Positions 1 to 7,560 of a stretch of 11,406 nucleotides of DNA are shown here, piece after piece. The notes beneath the pieces were generated by a model. It saw nothing but the letters and a program-made list of their open reading frames with translations. It ran no database searches and was not told the origin of the DNA. The position numbers were made by a program, and so were the translations under genes. Numbering within the stretch: the stretch's first letter is position 1; every line of letters starts with the position of its first letter. The stretch comes from Treponema sp. (lineage in GTDB: Bacteria > Spirochaetota > Spirochaetia > Treponematales > Breznakiellaceae), in the NCBI GenBank assembly GCA_009780545.1, contig WQZW01000024.1:1-11406 (forward strand). Direction: 5' to 3'.

Positions 1-321
1 GTGAAAGTACTTGAGGAACAGGCGGTGGGTGATGATGCGGATGCGGATGTCCTTTTTCGAAAGACGCCGCAGGATGTTCGGGGCATCGGCGATGGGTACC
101 ATATCGCGAAAAATGTTCCGTTGGGTGACGGCAAAACGGTGGAGCCGTTCGTATCCGCCGAAATCGCCGAGCCCCCATTCCTGCAGGCCGTAGCTTACCT
201 CGGTGGTCAGATCCTCGACCGGCCGGTTCGTCCATTCGGCGGCGATCTGCCGTATCGAACCGTAAAAGTCGCCGACCACGCCGTCCAGGTCCACGCCGAA
301 AATAAAGATGCTGTCCTTCAT
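1..321 (-). CDS. HAD-type 5'-nucleotidase (NT5C-like), 3' end outside window
   Basis: The first 107 codons are visible and the gene continues past position 1. The N-terminus has a hydrophobic strand followed by D11-L-D13-G14-V-V, the HAD motif I in which the first Asp is the nucleophile and the second the acid/base. I-I-T98-H-R at 96-100 fits motif II. The 'VDLDGVVGDFY' context resembles the deoxy-(pyrimidine) 5'-nucleotidase type C family (PF06941), which dephosphorylates nucleoside monophosphates in the cytoplasm; that assignment is from recalled family pattern. The ATG at 319-321 has a strong GGAGGGG ribosome site 2-3 nt upstream, and its first bases overlap the glgX stop as ATGA, so translation is probably coupled to glgX. 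Motifs III and IV lie outside the window, so another small HAD phosphatase is possible. Confidence 0.65.
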   Translation of the reverse strand, partial: MKDSIFIFGVDLDGVVGDFYGSIRQIAAEWTNRPVEDLTTEVSYGLQEWGLGDFGGYERLHRFAVTQRNIFRDMVPIADAPNILRRLSKKDIRIRIITHRLFLKYFH

Positions 322-2480
322 GTCCCCTCCGAGCTTTTCGAAACCAGAATCGTCATGCTGCGGGCGTTGACCTTGTACCGGTAGGGCAGCTTCAGCGGCT
401 TCTCGCTTCCTTCGGGCAGGATGTCGCCGGGCGAACTCTGGCCGGTATCCACCGCCATAAACCAGTGCTTGAGGTCGTTTGCCGGGGGAATCGAAAAGTT
501 CGCCACATCCTGGCCGGCATTGAACATAATATAAAAATCGCTGACATCCCGGTCCCGCAGCACGTCGGCCTGCCTGCCGTTGATGTACAGGGCGAAGCTG
601 TAGCCGACCGCGTCCCAGTCGATGCCCACGCCTTTTTCGTTGTACCAGGTGATGTCCGGCCTTGCATTGTAGTTGCCGTCCCGCCCGGTGTAGAACTCCG
701 GCCGCATAAAGCCCGGGTGCCGCAGCCGGAAGGCGATCATCTCCTTGACGAACCGGAAAAGCTTTTTGTTCTTTTCCAGCAACGACCAATCGTACCAGGA
801 GATTTCGTTGTCCTGGCAGTAGGCATTGTTGTTGCCGCCCTGAGTCCGGCCGAACTCGTCCCCGCCGAGCAGCATCGGCGTGCCGAGAGAAACAAGCAAG
901 GTCGCAAAGAAATTTTTCAACTGCCGTTCCCGGATTCCGATCAGCAGGGGATCCTCCGAAGGGCCCTCGAATCCGTGGTTGTAGCTGTAGTTGTGATCCC
1001 CCCCGTCCCGGTTTTCCTCGCCGTTCTCTTCGTTGTGCTTGCCGTTGTAGGTAACCAGGTCCTGCAGGGTAAATCCGTCATGGCTGGTGATGAAGTTGAT
1101 CGAGTGGAAGGGTTTGCGGCCGTCCCGCAGGTACAGGTCCGAGCTGCCGGAAAGCCGGGTCGCCAGGTGCCGGCTGACCTTGGGATCGCCCCGCCAATAT
1201 TTGCGGATGTCGTCCCGGTAGCGGTCGTTCCATTCCGCCCAACGACCGCCCGGAAACCAGCCCACCTGATAGGCCCCCCCGGCATCCCAGGCCTCGGCGA
1301 TGATCTTGGTCGAGGCCAGGATCGGATCCTCGGCGATGCTCTCCAGCATGGGGGGGGATTCCATCAGGTTGCCGTTCCGGTCCCGCCCCAAAATCGAACC
1401 GAGGTCGAAACGGAATCCGTCCACGTGCATCTCGGCCACCCAGTAATGCAGGCAGCTCATGATGAACGAGCGCACCACCGGATGATTACAGTTCACCGTA
1501 TTGCCGCAGCCGGAATAATTTTTGTAATACCGTTTGTTGTTGTCCAGCATGTAATAAATCTGATTGTCCAGCCCCCGGAACGAAAAAGTCGGGCCGCTTT
1601 CGTTTCCCTCGCCGGTGTGGTTGAACACCACGTCGAGGATCACCTCGATTCCGGCCTTGTGCAGTTCCCGGACCATGGTCTTGAACTCGCGCACCGCAGC
1701 GCCGGGACTCCGGTCGAAGGCGTAGGTTTCCTTCGGGGCAAAAAACGCCACCGTGGAATAGCCCCAGTAATTGACCAGCCGCCGGCCGGTGCGGGGATTG
1801 TCGCGGGGCAGCTCGTTCTCGTTGAATTCCTGCAGGGGCAGGAACTCCAGGCTGGTGATTCCCAGTTCCTTGAAGTACGGAATCTTTTCGATGACGCCGA
1901 GGTAGGTTCCGGGCCGGCTTACCCCGGAACCCGGATGGGAGGTAAGGCCCTTGAGGTGGGTTTCGTACAGGACGCTGAAGCGCAGCGGGTAGTTCAGCGG
2001 GGCGTCCCCCTGCCAGTCGAAGTCGTCGTCGATGACGATGCAGCGGGGCATGGCGGCAACGTTCTCCATGGAAGAAAAGGAAAGGTCGCCGGACGCCGCG
2101 CCGGAATCGAAGCCGGTGCATTTGCTGAAATCCCAGTCGCCGGTACCGGTGAGCGCCTTTGCATACGGGTCGATCAGGGCCTTGAGCCGGTTGAACCGCA
2201 GGCCCTGTTCCGGCCGGTAGGGGCCGTCGGCCCGATACAGGTAGCAGGCGCCGCTTTTGAGCCCGGAAACATGGCAGTGCCAGATGTCGCCGGTCTTGTT
2301 GCCTCGGTTGCCCAAGGGAATTTCCAGAAATTCGCTGTCCTTGTCGGGGGACTCGAAAAGCAAAAGGGTGATCAGCGTCGCATTGCGGGAAAAAACGGCG
2401 AAGTTCACGCCCTCGTCGGTGAGCGTTGCCCCCAAAGGACGGGCTTTCCCGTCATCCATGGTAAAATTCCCGAAGCCCAT
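318..2480 (-). CDS. glgX: glycogen debranching enzyme GlgX (GH13, isoamylase type)
   Basis: 720 residues from the chosen ATG, within the usual GlgX range of about 650-720. It hydrolyses alpha-1,6 branches of glycogen, normally after phosphorylase trimming, in the cytoplasm. An N-terminal CBM48-like module (about 11-100, 'ARPLGATLTDEGVNFAVFS') precedes a GH13 barrel with all four conserved regions: DVVFNH (283-288), DGFRFDL with nucleophile D359, IAEAW with acid/base E396, and FITSHD with transition-state Asp D468. 'YETHLKGLT' (172-180) is also typical. The reading frame stays open upstream to 2621, but that part is Arg-rich, overlaps the rnf 3' hairpin and lacks family similarity, so I exclude it. 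A second ATG at 2459 (7 codons in) is a real alternative: neither site has a strong ribosome site, and the -10-like TATACT at 2492-2497 would leave only a few nt before 2480. The stop overlaps the next gene by 4 nt. Confidence 0.93.
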   Translation of the reverse strand: MGFGNFTMDDGKARPLGATLTDEGVNFAVFSRNATLITLLLFESPDKDSEFLEIPLGNRGNKTGDIWHCHVSGLKSGACYLYRADGPYRPEQGLRFNRLKALIDPYAKALTGTGDWDFSKCTGFDSGAASGDLSFSSMENVAAMPRCIVIDDDFDWQGDAPLNYPLRFSVLYETHLKGLTSHPGSGVSRPGTYLGVIEKIPYFKELGITSLEFLPLQEFNENELPRDNPRTGRRLVNYWGYSTVAFFAPKETYAFDRSPGAAVREFKTMVRELHKAGIEVILDVVFNHTGEGNESGPTFSFRGLDNQIYYMLDNNKRYYKNYSGCGNTVNCNHPVVRSFIMSCLHYWVAEMHVDGFRFDLGSILGRDRNGNLMESPPMLESIAEDPILASTKIIAEAWDAGGAYQVGWFPGGRWAEWNDRYRDDIRKYWRGDPKVSRHLATRLSGSSDLYLRDGRKPFHSINFITSHDGFTLQDLVTYNGKHNEENGEENRDGGDHNYSYNHGFEGPSEDPLLIGIRERQLKNFFATLLVSLGTPMLLGGDEFGRTQGGNNNAYCQDNEISWYDWSLLEKNKKLFRFVKEMIAFRLRHPGFMRPEFYTGRDGNYNARPDITWYNEKGVGIDWDAVGYSFALYINGRQADVLRDRDVSDFYIMFNAGQDVANFSIPPANDLKHWFMAVDTGQSSPGDILPEGSEKPLKLPYRYKVNARSMTILVSKSSEGT

Positions 2481-2491
2481 CTCACAATCAT

Positions 2492-2497
2492 AGTATA
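2492..2497 (-). promoter_or_regulatory. putative -10 element for glgX
   Basis: The minus strand reads TATACT, five of six consensus bases, 11 nt before the 2480 ATG, preceded by two A-tracts (about 2499-2511). No convincing -35 hexamer occurs 16-18 nt upstream. Transcription would start near 2485, making the mRNA almost leaderless for the 2480 start or giving about 26 nt of leader for the 2459 start. Confidence 0.35.
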
Positions 2498-2553
2498 CTT
2501 TTTTGGGTTTTTCCAGCGTCGGACGGATACGGCCATGGGATCGATTTTTAATG

Positions 2554-2610
2554 CGGGAATGCCGATTCCGCCCGACCCACCGTAGGCGGATCGGACGGAA
2601 TCGGGTCCCG
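2554..2610 (-). terminator. long hairpin after rnfB, probable operon 3' end
   Basis: The arms 2562-2570 (CCGATTCCG) and 2596-2604 (CGGAATCGG) form a perfect 9-bp stem. Pairing continues inward (CCGA with TCGG, mismatched positions between) and outward (CGGG 2554-2557 with CCCG 2607-2610). The structure begins 17 nt after the rnfB stop and ends before the glgX promoter region. There is no U-tract on either strand, so it could be a factor-dependent terminator or an mRNA-stabilising hairpin rather than a classical intrinsic terminator. Confidence 0.5.
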
Positions 2611-2627
2611 TTTTCGTGCAATACCGG

Positions 2628-3425
2628 TTATGCCATCACCTTGATGATCTTGGTGGGGCATTTGACCACGCACTCCTGGCAGCCGGTACACTTGTCGTAG
2701 TCGATTTTTGCCAGGTTGTTTTCCACCGTGATGGCGTCCGACGGGCAGACCTTCTTGCACAGGGAACAGCCGATGCAGCCGGTGTTGCAGTTTGCCCGTA
2801 CCTCCTTGCCGGCATCCAGGGACGCGCAGGCAACCCGCACCTTGGCCTTTTCCGGAACCATCTCGATGAGGAACTTGGGGCAGACGGCGACGCAGGCACC
2901 GCAGGTCGTGCACTTGTCCGGGTCGATGACGGCAATTCCGCCCTGTATCGATATGGCGTCGAACCCGCAGGCATTGGAACAGGTGGAAAGCCCCAGGCAG
3001 CCGTAGGAACAGGACTTGCTGCCCCCGGTGGCCAACTGCGAGGCGGCGATGCAGCTGTCCGGGCCGTCGTAGTTGTAGAATTTCTTGACGTTGCCTTCGG
3101 TGCCGTGGCATTTGACGAAGGCGACCTGCCGCTGGAACTCGCCGGGTTCGATCCCCATTATCTTTGCGACCATGGCCGCAACGGCCGCTCCCCCGGTCGG
3201 GCATCCGCTGTAGGCGGCCTTCCCCTCGGCCACCGCCGCGGCGAAGGGAGCGCAGCCGGGAAAACCGCAGCCCCCGCAGTTGACGTTGGGAAGCACAAGA
3301 CTTATCTCCTCGACCCTGGGATCCGTCTTGACGGCGAACTTCTTCGAGGAAAAACCGAGCAGGCCGCCGAACACCAGGGCCATTCCGCCTATGCTGGCAA
3401 TCTGCAAAACTATACTGTCGAACAT
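2628..3425 (-). CDS. rnfB: RnfB, multi-cluster iron-sulfur subunit of the Rnf complex
   Basis: 265 residues. RnfB is the cytoplasmic-facing ferredoxin-oxidising entry subunit of the Rnf complex. An N-terminal hydrophobic anchor (about 5-25) precedes the typical C50-X2-C53-X4-C58-X16-C75 motif ('NCGGCGFPGC'). Two ferredoxin-like regions follow. The first has C139-X3-C143-X5-C149-X3-C153 and C172-X2-C-X2-C-X3-C182. The second has C217-X2-C220-X2-C223-X3-C227 and C246-X2-C-X2-C-X3-C256. C106, C125, C200 and C213 remain, giving 24 Cys in all, enough for six [4Fe-4S] clusters. This is the long form seen in clostridial-type Rnf rather than the shorter gamma-proteobacterial RsxB. The start has GGGAGG 4 nt upstream and lies 1 nt after the rnfA stop. 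It is the last gene of the operon. Confidence 0.96.
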   Translation of the reverse strand: MFDSIVLQIASIGGMALVFGGLLGFSSKKFAVKTDPRVEEISLVLPNVNCGGCGFPGCAPFAAAVAEGKAAYSGCPTGGAAVAAMVAKIMGIEPGEFQRQVAFVKCHGTEGNVKKFYNYDGPDSCIAASQLATGGSKSCSYGCLGLSTCSNACGFDAISIQGGIAVIDPDKCTTCGACVAVCPKFLIEMVPEKAKVRVACASLDAGKEVRANCNTGCIGCSLCKKVCPSDAITVENNLAKIDYDKCTGCQECVVKCPTKIIKVMA

Positions 3426-3426
3426 A

Positions 3427-4026
3427 TTACCTCCCTATCAGGGCTTCGAGGCCGGTCGCCAGGTTCTGGAACCCGAGAAACGCGATGCTCATAAGGCCGG
3501 CGGAGAAAAGCGCAAGCGGATAGCCCCGGAATATCCGCGGAACCTCGGGATTGTTCTCGTAACGCTCCCGAACCACCGACATCATCGAGATGGCGATAAG
3601 AAAACCTGCTCCCGCCCCGGTTCCGTTCACCACGGACTGGAGAAAACCCAGGTTCTCCCGAATATTGAGCAGGGCCGCCCCCAGGATGATGCAGTTCGTC
3701 GTGATCATCGGCAGATAGATGCCCAGCATGGAATGGATCACCGGGATGGCCTTTTTCAGGACGATCTCGATGAACTGGACCAGCGAGGCGATCACCAGGA
3801 TGAAGACCATCGTCTGAAGGAACTCGAGCTTGAGCTCGACCAGCAGAAGCTGGAACACCCAGGTGATGGCCGAAGCCAGGGCAAGCACGAAGGTTACGGC
3901 AAGGCCCATGCCCACAGCCGCCTCGGTTCTCTTGGAAACCCCGAAGAAGGGGCATAGCCCCAGGAACCGCGTCAGGACGTAATTGTTGATCAGTGCGGAA
4001 CTGACGAATATGAGAAACAGATCCAT
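3427..4026 (-). CDS. rnfA: RnfA, membrane subunit of the Rnf complex
   Basis: 199 residues with about six hydrophobic membrane segments. RnfA and its inverted-topology homologue RnfE form the membrane core that holds an intramembrane iron-sulfur cluster; each supplies two cysteines in the related Nqr/Rnf structures. Here the expected cysteines are C25 in 'LGLCPFFGVS' and C112 in 'TTNCIILGAAL'. 'INNYVLTRFLG' at 13-23 is the hallmark N-terminus. The gene starts 1 nt after the rnfE stop and its own stop lies 1 nt before rnfB, consistent with translational coupling. AGGAG lies about 11 nt upstream of the ATG. Confidence 0.96.
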   Translation of the reverse strand: MDLFLIFVSSALINNYVLTRFLGLCPFFGVSKRTEAAVGMGLAVTFVLALASAITWVFQLLLVELKLEFLQTMVFILVIASLVQFIEIVLKKAIPVIHSMLGIYLPMITTNCIILGAALLNIRENLGFLQSVVNGTGAGAGFLIAISMMSVVRERYENNPEVPRIFRGYPLALFSAGLMSIAFLGFQNLATGLEALIGR

Positions 4027-4027
4027 G

Positions 4028-4627
4028 CTACTTCTTACTCCTTCCCTCGATGGCCTTCTTTACCATGATGATTCCTCCCAGGGTAAAGAAGGCTCCGGGC
4101 GCCATGACCATAACCAGCACGTGCAGGGATTCGTTCCGTATGATGGGAATTCCCAGAAACGAGCCGGATCCCAGGATTTCCCTGACTATGCCCAGCGAGG
4201 TAAGCCCGATGGTAAAGCCGAGGCCCATACCGAGAGCGTCCACGATGGTGGGCAACACCCTGTTCTTTGCCGCAAAGACCTCGATACGGGCAAAGAGGAT
4301 GCAGTTGACCACGATCAGCGGCACGAAGATGCCCAGCGACTCGTTAAGTTCCGGGCTACCGTAGGCATTGAGCGAGTATTCGATCATTGCCACGAGGCTG
4401 GACGTTACGATGACGAAGAGCCCGATTCTCACCTCGTTGACGATGAACCTGCGGAGGAGCGAGACGATGATGCACGAGGCGATAAGTACCATGGACGTTA
4501 CCAGACCCATGGTGAGCGAGTTTACCACCGAGATGGTAACGCCCAGGGTCGGGCAGAGTGCCAGAAGCTGGACGAAGGTCGGGTTTTGGTCGATCAGACC
4601 GTTTTTCAGTATCCGGACGTATTTCAT
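4028..4627 (-). CDS. rnfE: RnfE, membrane subunit of the Rnf complex
   Basis: 199 residues, about six membrane segments, homologous to RnfA but recognisable as RnfE by 'LIDQNPTFVQLLALCPTLGVT' type sequence near the N-terminus. The cluster-ligand cysteines are C25 (ALCPTLG) and C109 (VVNCILFARIEVFA); an additional C52 lies in a membrane segment. It overlaps the rnfG stop by 4 nt (ATGA type) and has GGGAGGG 4 nt upstream of its ATG. Its stop is 1 nt from rnfA. Function: transmembrane electron transfer and ion translocation together with RnfA and RnfD. Confidence 0.96.
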   Translation of the reverse strand: MKYVRILKNGLIDQNPTFVQLLALCPTLGVTISVVNSLTMGLVTSMVLIASCIIVSLLRRFIVNEVRIGLFVIVTSSLVAMIEYSLNAYGSPELNESLGIFVPLIVVNCILFARIEVFAAKNRVLPTIVDALGMGLGFTIGLTSLGIVREILGSGSFLGIPIIRNESLHVLVMVMAPGAFFTLGGIIMVKKAIEGRSKK

Positions 4628-5223
4628 CTGTCCCTCCCCGCATTGTTCTCGAACCAGGAAACCGCTTCGTTCACCGCACCGATGACGGCGTTCGTGGTGA
4701 TGGTGGAACGGGAGATTGCCTGGAATTCATCGGCGGCGTTCGGCCGGTCCCGCACGACACGGAAGGGCGCGATGCCCAGCCCCCGGAACCGGTCGCCGAA
4801 GGCAGGCCTTGAGATCACGTTTCCAAATCCCGGAGATTCCTTGTGGCTGAGTACCCGAAGCCCGGCGATCCTGTTCTCGGCAAGGGAAAAGCCCACCATC
4901 AGGGTGAGTTCCCCGCCGTAGCCCCGGGAGTTGACCACTTCCACGACGTAGCCTACCTGTTTGCCACTTTCCCTGACGGCAAAGATACGCCGGATGCCGG
5001 CCGGTATGCCGGCAACCTCGGCCGGAGCCGCCGTATCCCTGACGTAGATTTCCTCGAAGGCGAAGTTGTCGCCGGGGAATATCTGTCGGAACAGCAATTC
5101 CCGCGCCTTCCGCTGGTTTATCTCGGTCGGTCCCTTCAGGGCCTCGTAGACAAGACCCAGCGACACGGCCGCAATCGCGGCGGCAACGAAAAGGGTTATC
5201 GCCGGCTTGATGATGTGCTTCAT
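4624..5223 (-). CDS. rnfG: RnfG, periplasmic covalent-flavin subunit of the Rnf complex
   Basis: 199 residues: one N-terminal membrane anchor (about 5-27), then an FMN-binding domain expected on the outer face. 'GYGGELTLMVGFSL', 'ITGLRVLSHKESPGFG'-type sequence (here 'IAGLRVLSHKESPGFG') and the C-terminal 'ISRSTITTNAVIGAV' match the RnfG/NqrC family. In that family an ApbE-type transferase links FMN to the last Thr of an S/T-G-A-T motif. Here the motif reads S171-R-S-T174, so the acceptor Thr is kept but G and A are replaced. No apbE lies in the window. The gene overlaps the rnfD stop by 4 nt. Upstream of its start is a G-run followed by AAGAAGAAG, a weaker ribosome site than its neighbours have, suggesting reliance on coupling. 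Confidence 0.93.
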   Translation of the reverse strand: MKHIIKPAITLFVAAAIAAVSLGLVYEALKGPTEINQRKARELLFRQIFPGDNFAFEEIYVRDTAAPAEVAGIPAGIRRIFAVRESGKQVGYVVEVVNSRGYGGELTLMVGFSLAENRIAGLRVLSHKESPGFGNVISRPAFGDRFRGLGIAPFRVVRDRPNAADEFQAISRSTITTNAVIGAVNEAVSWFENNAGRDR

Positions 5224-6209
5224 GACTTCTTCTTCCCCCCGACCTTCTGGCCGTAGACCCGTGGCCTTATGTACCTGTCCACCATCGGGACGACAAGGTT
5301 CATGATAAGGATCGCGTAGCTTACCCCTTCCGGATACCCGCCGTAGAAGCGGATCAGCACGGTGAGGAAGCCGCAGCCTATTCCCATGATCACCTTGCCA
5401 TGCGGGGTAATCGGCGTGGTGGCATAGTCGGTGGCCATAAAGAAGGCCCCCAAGAGCAGTCCGCCCGCAAGAAGCTCGACAAGCATCTGCCCGGAGGCGA
5501 TCATCTCCCAGTCAAAGAAAGAATTCCGCCCCAGGACGAAGGCAAAAAAGACGAAGCTGGCGATGTAGAAGACCGGCGTCCTCCAGTTGATGATGCCCCG
5601 GACAATAAGGTAGATGCCGCCGACCAGCAGGGCGGCCGCGCTGGCTTCCCCGATGGTCCCCCCGACCTTGCCGAAGAGCAGTTCCATGTAATGGGATGCC
5701 TGCGGAACGAAACCGGCAGTTTCCTTGATGGCAGCCAGTAGTGTCGGGCCCGTAACCGCATCGGGCGGTGCCCCCGGAACGGCCCAGGAAGTCATATAAC
5801 CGGGGAACGAGGCGATGAGGAAGGCCCGGGCGGCAAGGGCCGGGTTCAGGAAGTTCTGTCCCAGCCCGCCGAAGAACTGCTTGACCACGATTATCGCAAA
5901 GGCGCTTCCCACAATGGGAATCCACAGCGGGACCGCCGGAGGCAGGTTGAACGCCACCAATAGCCCGGTGATGATCGCGCTTCCGTCCGTTATGGTCACC
6001 CTCTTCCCGATTATCTTCCGGAAGAAGTATTCGGACACCACCGCCGCAAGCACGGAGGCCGCCATCACAAAAAAGACATAGACGTTGTAGACGTAGACGG
6101 CGAAACAGGCCGCAGGCAGCAACGCGATCACCACCTCCCACATCCGCCTGCCGATCGTGTCCGTACCGTAGATATGCGACGGTGCGGACACGGTAAGTAT
6201 TGCTTTCAT
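5220..6209 (-). CDS. rnfD: RnfD, membrane flavin subunit of the Rnf complex
   Basis: 329 residues, strongly hydrophobic with roughly eight to ten membrane segments. The N-terminus 'SAPSHIYGTDTIGRRMWEV' and 'FGGLGQNFLNPALAARAFL' (113-131) are family hallmarks. 'TDGSAIITGLLVAFNLP' (74-90) is also characteristic. The covalent-flavin motif is at D150-A-V-T-G-P-T156, with Pro in place of the usual Ala. I chose the ATG at 6207-6209 because AGGAAGG lies 6 nt upstream and the protein then begins as RnfD normally does; the frame is open for 31 more codons, but those fall inside the end of rnfC and are not family-like. The gap to rnfC is 10 nt. The subunit carries electrons across the membrane and takes part in Na+ or H+ movement. 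Confidence 0.95.
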   Translation of the reverse strand: MKAILTVSAPSHIYGTDTIGRRMWEVVIALLPAACFAVYVYNVYVFFVMAASVLAAVVSEYFFRKIIGKRVTITDGSAIITGLLVAFNLPPAVPLWIPIVGSAFAIIVVKQFFGGLGQNFLNPALAARAFLIASFPGYMTSWAVPGAPPDAVTGPTLLAAIKETAGFVPQASHYMELLFGKVGGTIGEASAAALLVGGIYLIVRGIINWRTPVFYIASFVFFAFVLGRNSFFDWEMIASGQMLVELLAGGLLLGAFFMATDYATTPITPHGKVIMGIGCGFLTVLIRFYGGYPEGVSYAILIMNLVVPMVDRYIRPRVYGQKVGGKKKS

Positions 6210-6219
6210 CGTTCCTTCC

Positions 6220-7545
6220 TCACTTCTTTCTGCGTTTGGCCAGCTCGAGCCTTCGGGCCATGCGGATGGACTGGGCCAGCCTTCTTTTGGACGGGCAGAC
6301 ATACGAGCAACAGCCGCATTCTATGCAGTCGATGCCGTTGTGCTTCACGAAAGCCTCGTTCCTGTCGGCAAGGACGTCGGCGTTCAGTTCCAGGGGAAGC
6401 AGCCCGATGGGGCAATGCTCCACGCACCGCGCACAGTGTATGCAGGGTTCCTCAGGAGGAACCCTGGCCTCGTCTTCGGTAAGGAAGAGCATGCCGGCGG
6501 TGGTCTTGACCACCGGCACGTCGATGTCGAAGATCGCCGTGCCCATCATCGGTCCGCCGACGATGACCTTGGCCGGCGTACAGGTAAAACCCCCGATCAT
6601 GTCGATGATGTCGCTGACTTTGGTCCCCAGGCGTATCTTGTAGTTGCCGGGATTCCGTATGGCCCCGCCCGTCAGGGTAACGACCTTCCGCATCAGCGGC
6701 CGGCCCCTGACGATGGCCCGATGTATGGCGATCACCGTGTCGATGTTCTGCACGATGCAGCCGATGTCGCTGGGCAGCCCGCCCGAAGGAACTTCCCGTT
6801 TGGTAAGGGCGACAATGAGCTGCTTCTCCGAGCCCTGGGGATATTTGGTCTTAAGCACCCGGACCTCGACCCGGTCCACCCCCTCGGCCGCCTTCCTTAC
6901 CGCCTGAATCGCTTCCGGCTTGTTGTCCTCGATGCCGATAAGCACCCTGGCGTCGTCCACCAACCGGAGCAGTATCCGGCAGCCGATGACCAGCCGGTCC
7001 GCTTCCTCGATCATCACCCTGTTGTCCGTGGTCAGATACGGCTCGCACTCGCAGCCGTTGATGATGATCCTGTCGATCTTTTTGTCCGGCGGCGGCGAGA
7101 GCTTGGCGTGGGTCGGGAAACCCGCGCCCCCGAGCCCCACGATCCCGGCCTCGCGGACGACCTTGAGGATTTCCTCCTTCGACATGCTTTCGTAGTCGAG
7201 TTTCCGGAGAAGACTTTCATGCTCGGTGAACTTGCCGTCGTTTTCGATCACGACGGATTCCACCACGGAGCCTGAAGCCGTAAGGTGCGGCCTGATGGCC
7301 TTTACCGTGCCGGACACGCTCGCATGAATCGGGGCGCAGATGAAGGCATCGCTGTCGGCGATCTTTTCGCCGAGCAGCACGTTCTGCCCAACTTCCACGA
7401 TCGGTTTGCAGGGAGCGCCGATGTGCTGGGAAAGGGGATAGACCATCTCGAGTTTTGCGTTCGGATACATCACCTTGATAGGGATGTTCTCGGTAAAGCT
7501 TTTCTGCTCGTTCGGATGTATGCCCCGTTTGAATGTGAAACTCAT
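6220..7545 (-). CDS. rnfC: RnfC, NADH-binding subunit of the Rnf complex
   Basis: 441 residues, the usual length of the compact clostridial-type RnfC without the long repeat tail of gamma-proteobacterial forms. It begins 'TFKRGIHPNEQK'. A barrel-sandwich domain is visible around 40-100 ('APIHASVSGTVKAI'). The glycine-rich nucleotide/FMN site is 'GIVGLGGAGFPT' at 134-145, homologous to the NuoF family. Two [4Fe-4S] motifs follow: C368-X2-C371-X2-C374-X3-C378 and C407-X2-C410-X2-C413-X3-C417. RnfC is the cytoplasmic subunit that reduces NAD+ (or oxidises NADH in reverse). It is first in the operon, with AAGGAAAG just upstream of the ATG and a sigma70-type promoter about 50 nt upstream. Confidence 0.96.
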   Translation of the reverse strand: MSFTFKRGIHPNEQKSFTENIPIKVMYPNAKLEMVYPLSQHIGAPCKPIVEVGQNVLLGEKIADSDAFICAPIHASVSGTVKAIRPHLTASGSVVESVVIENDGKFTEHESLLRKLDYESMSKEEILKVVREAGIVGLGGAGFPTHAKLSPPPDKKIDRIIINGCECEPYLTTDNRVMIEEADRLVIGCRILLRLVDDARVLIGIEDNKPEAIQAVRKAAEGVDRVEVRVLKTKYPQGSEKQLIVALTKREVPSGGLPSDIGCIVQNIDTVIAIHRAIVRGRPLMRKVVTLTGGAIRNPGNYKIRLGTKVSDIIDMIGGFTCTPAKVIVGGPMMGTAIFDIDVPVVKTTAGMLFLTEDEARVPPEEPCIHCARCVEHCPIGLLPLELNADVLADRNEAFVKHNGIDCIECGCCSYVCPSKRRLAQSIRMARRLELAKRRKK

Positions 7546-7560
7546 TTTCTTTCCTTCAAT

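Noticed and set aside
465..2585. A 706-codon open frame on the plus strand opposite glgX.
   Set aside because: It lies entirely antisense to a gene with all four GH13 motifs. Its product is low-complexity (Val, Gly, Pro, Ala, Asp rich) with no motif, as expected from GC-rich codon bias of the true strand.
2481..2621. Upstream extension of glgX to an ATG at 2621.
   Set aside because: The extra residues are Arg-rich, overlap the rnf 3' hairpin and a promoter-like element, and have no counterpart in GlgX proteins.
6340..7275. A 311-codon plus-strand open frame opposite rnfC, and similar ones opposite rnfE/rnfG (3983-4921).
   Set aside because: They are Asp/His/Arg-rich mirror frames of well-supported Rnf genes without ribosome sites or family features.
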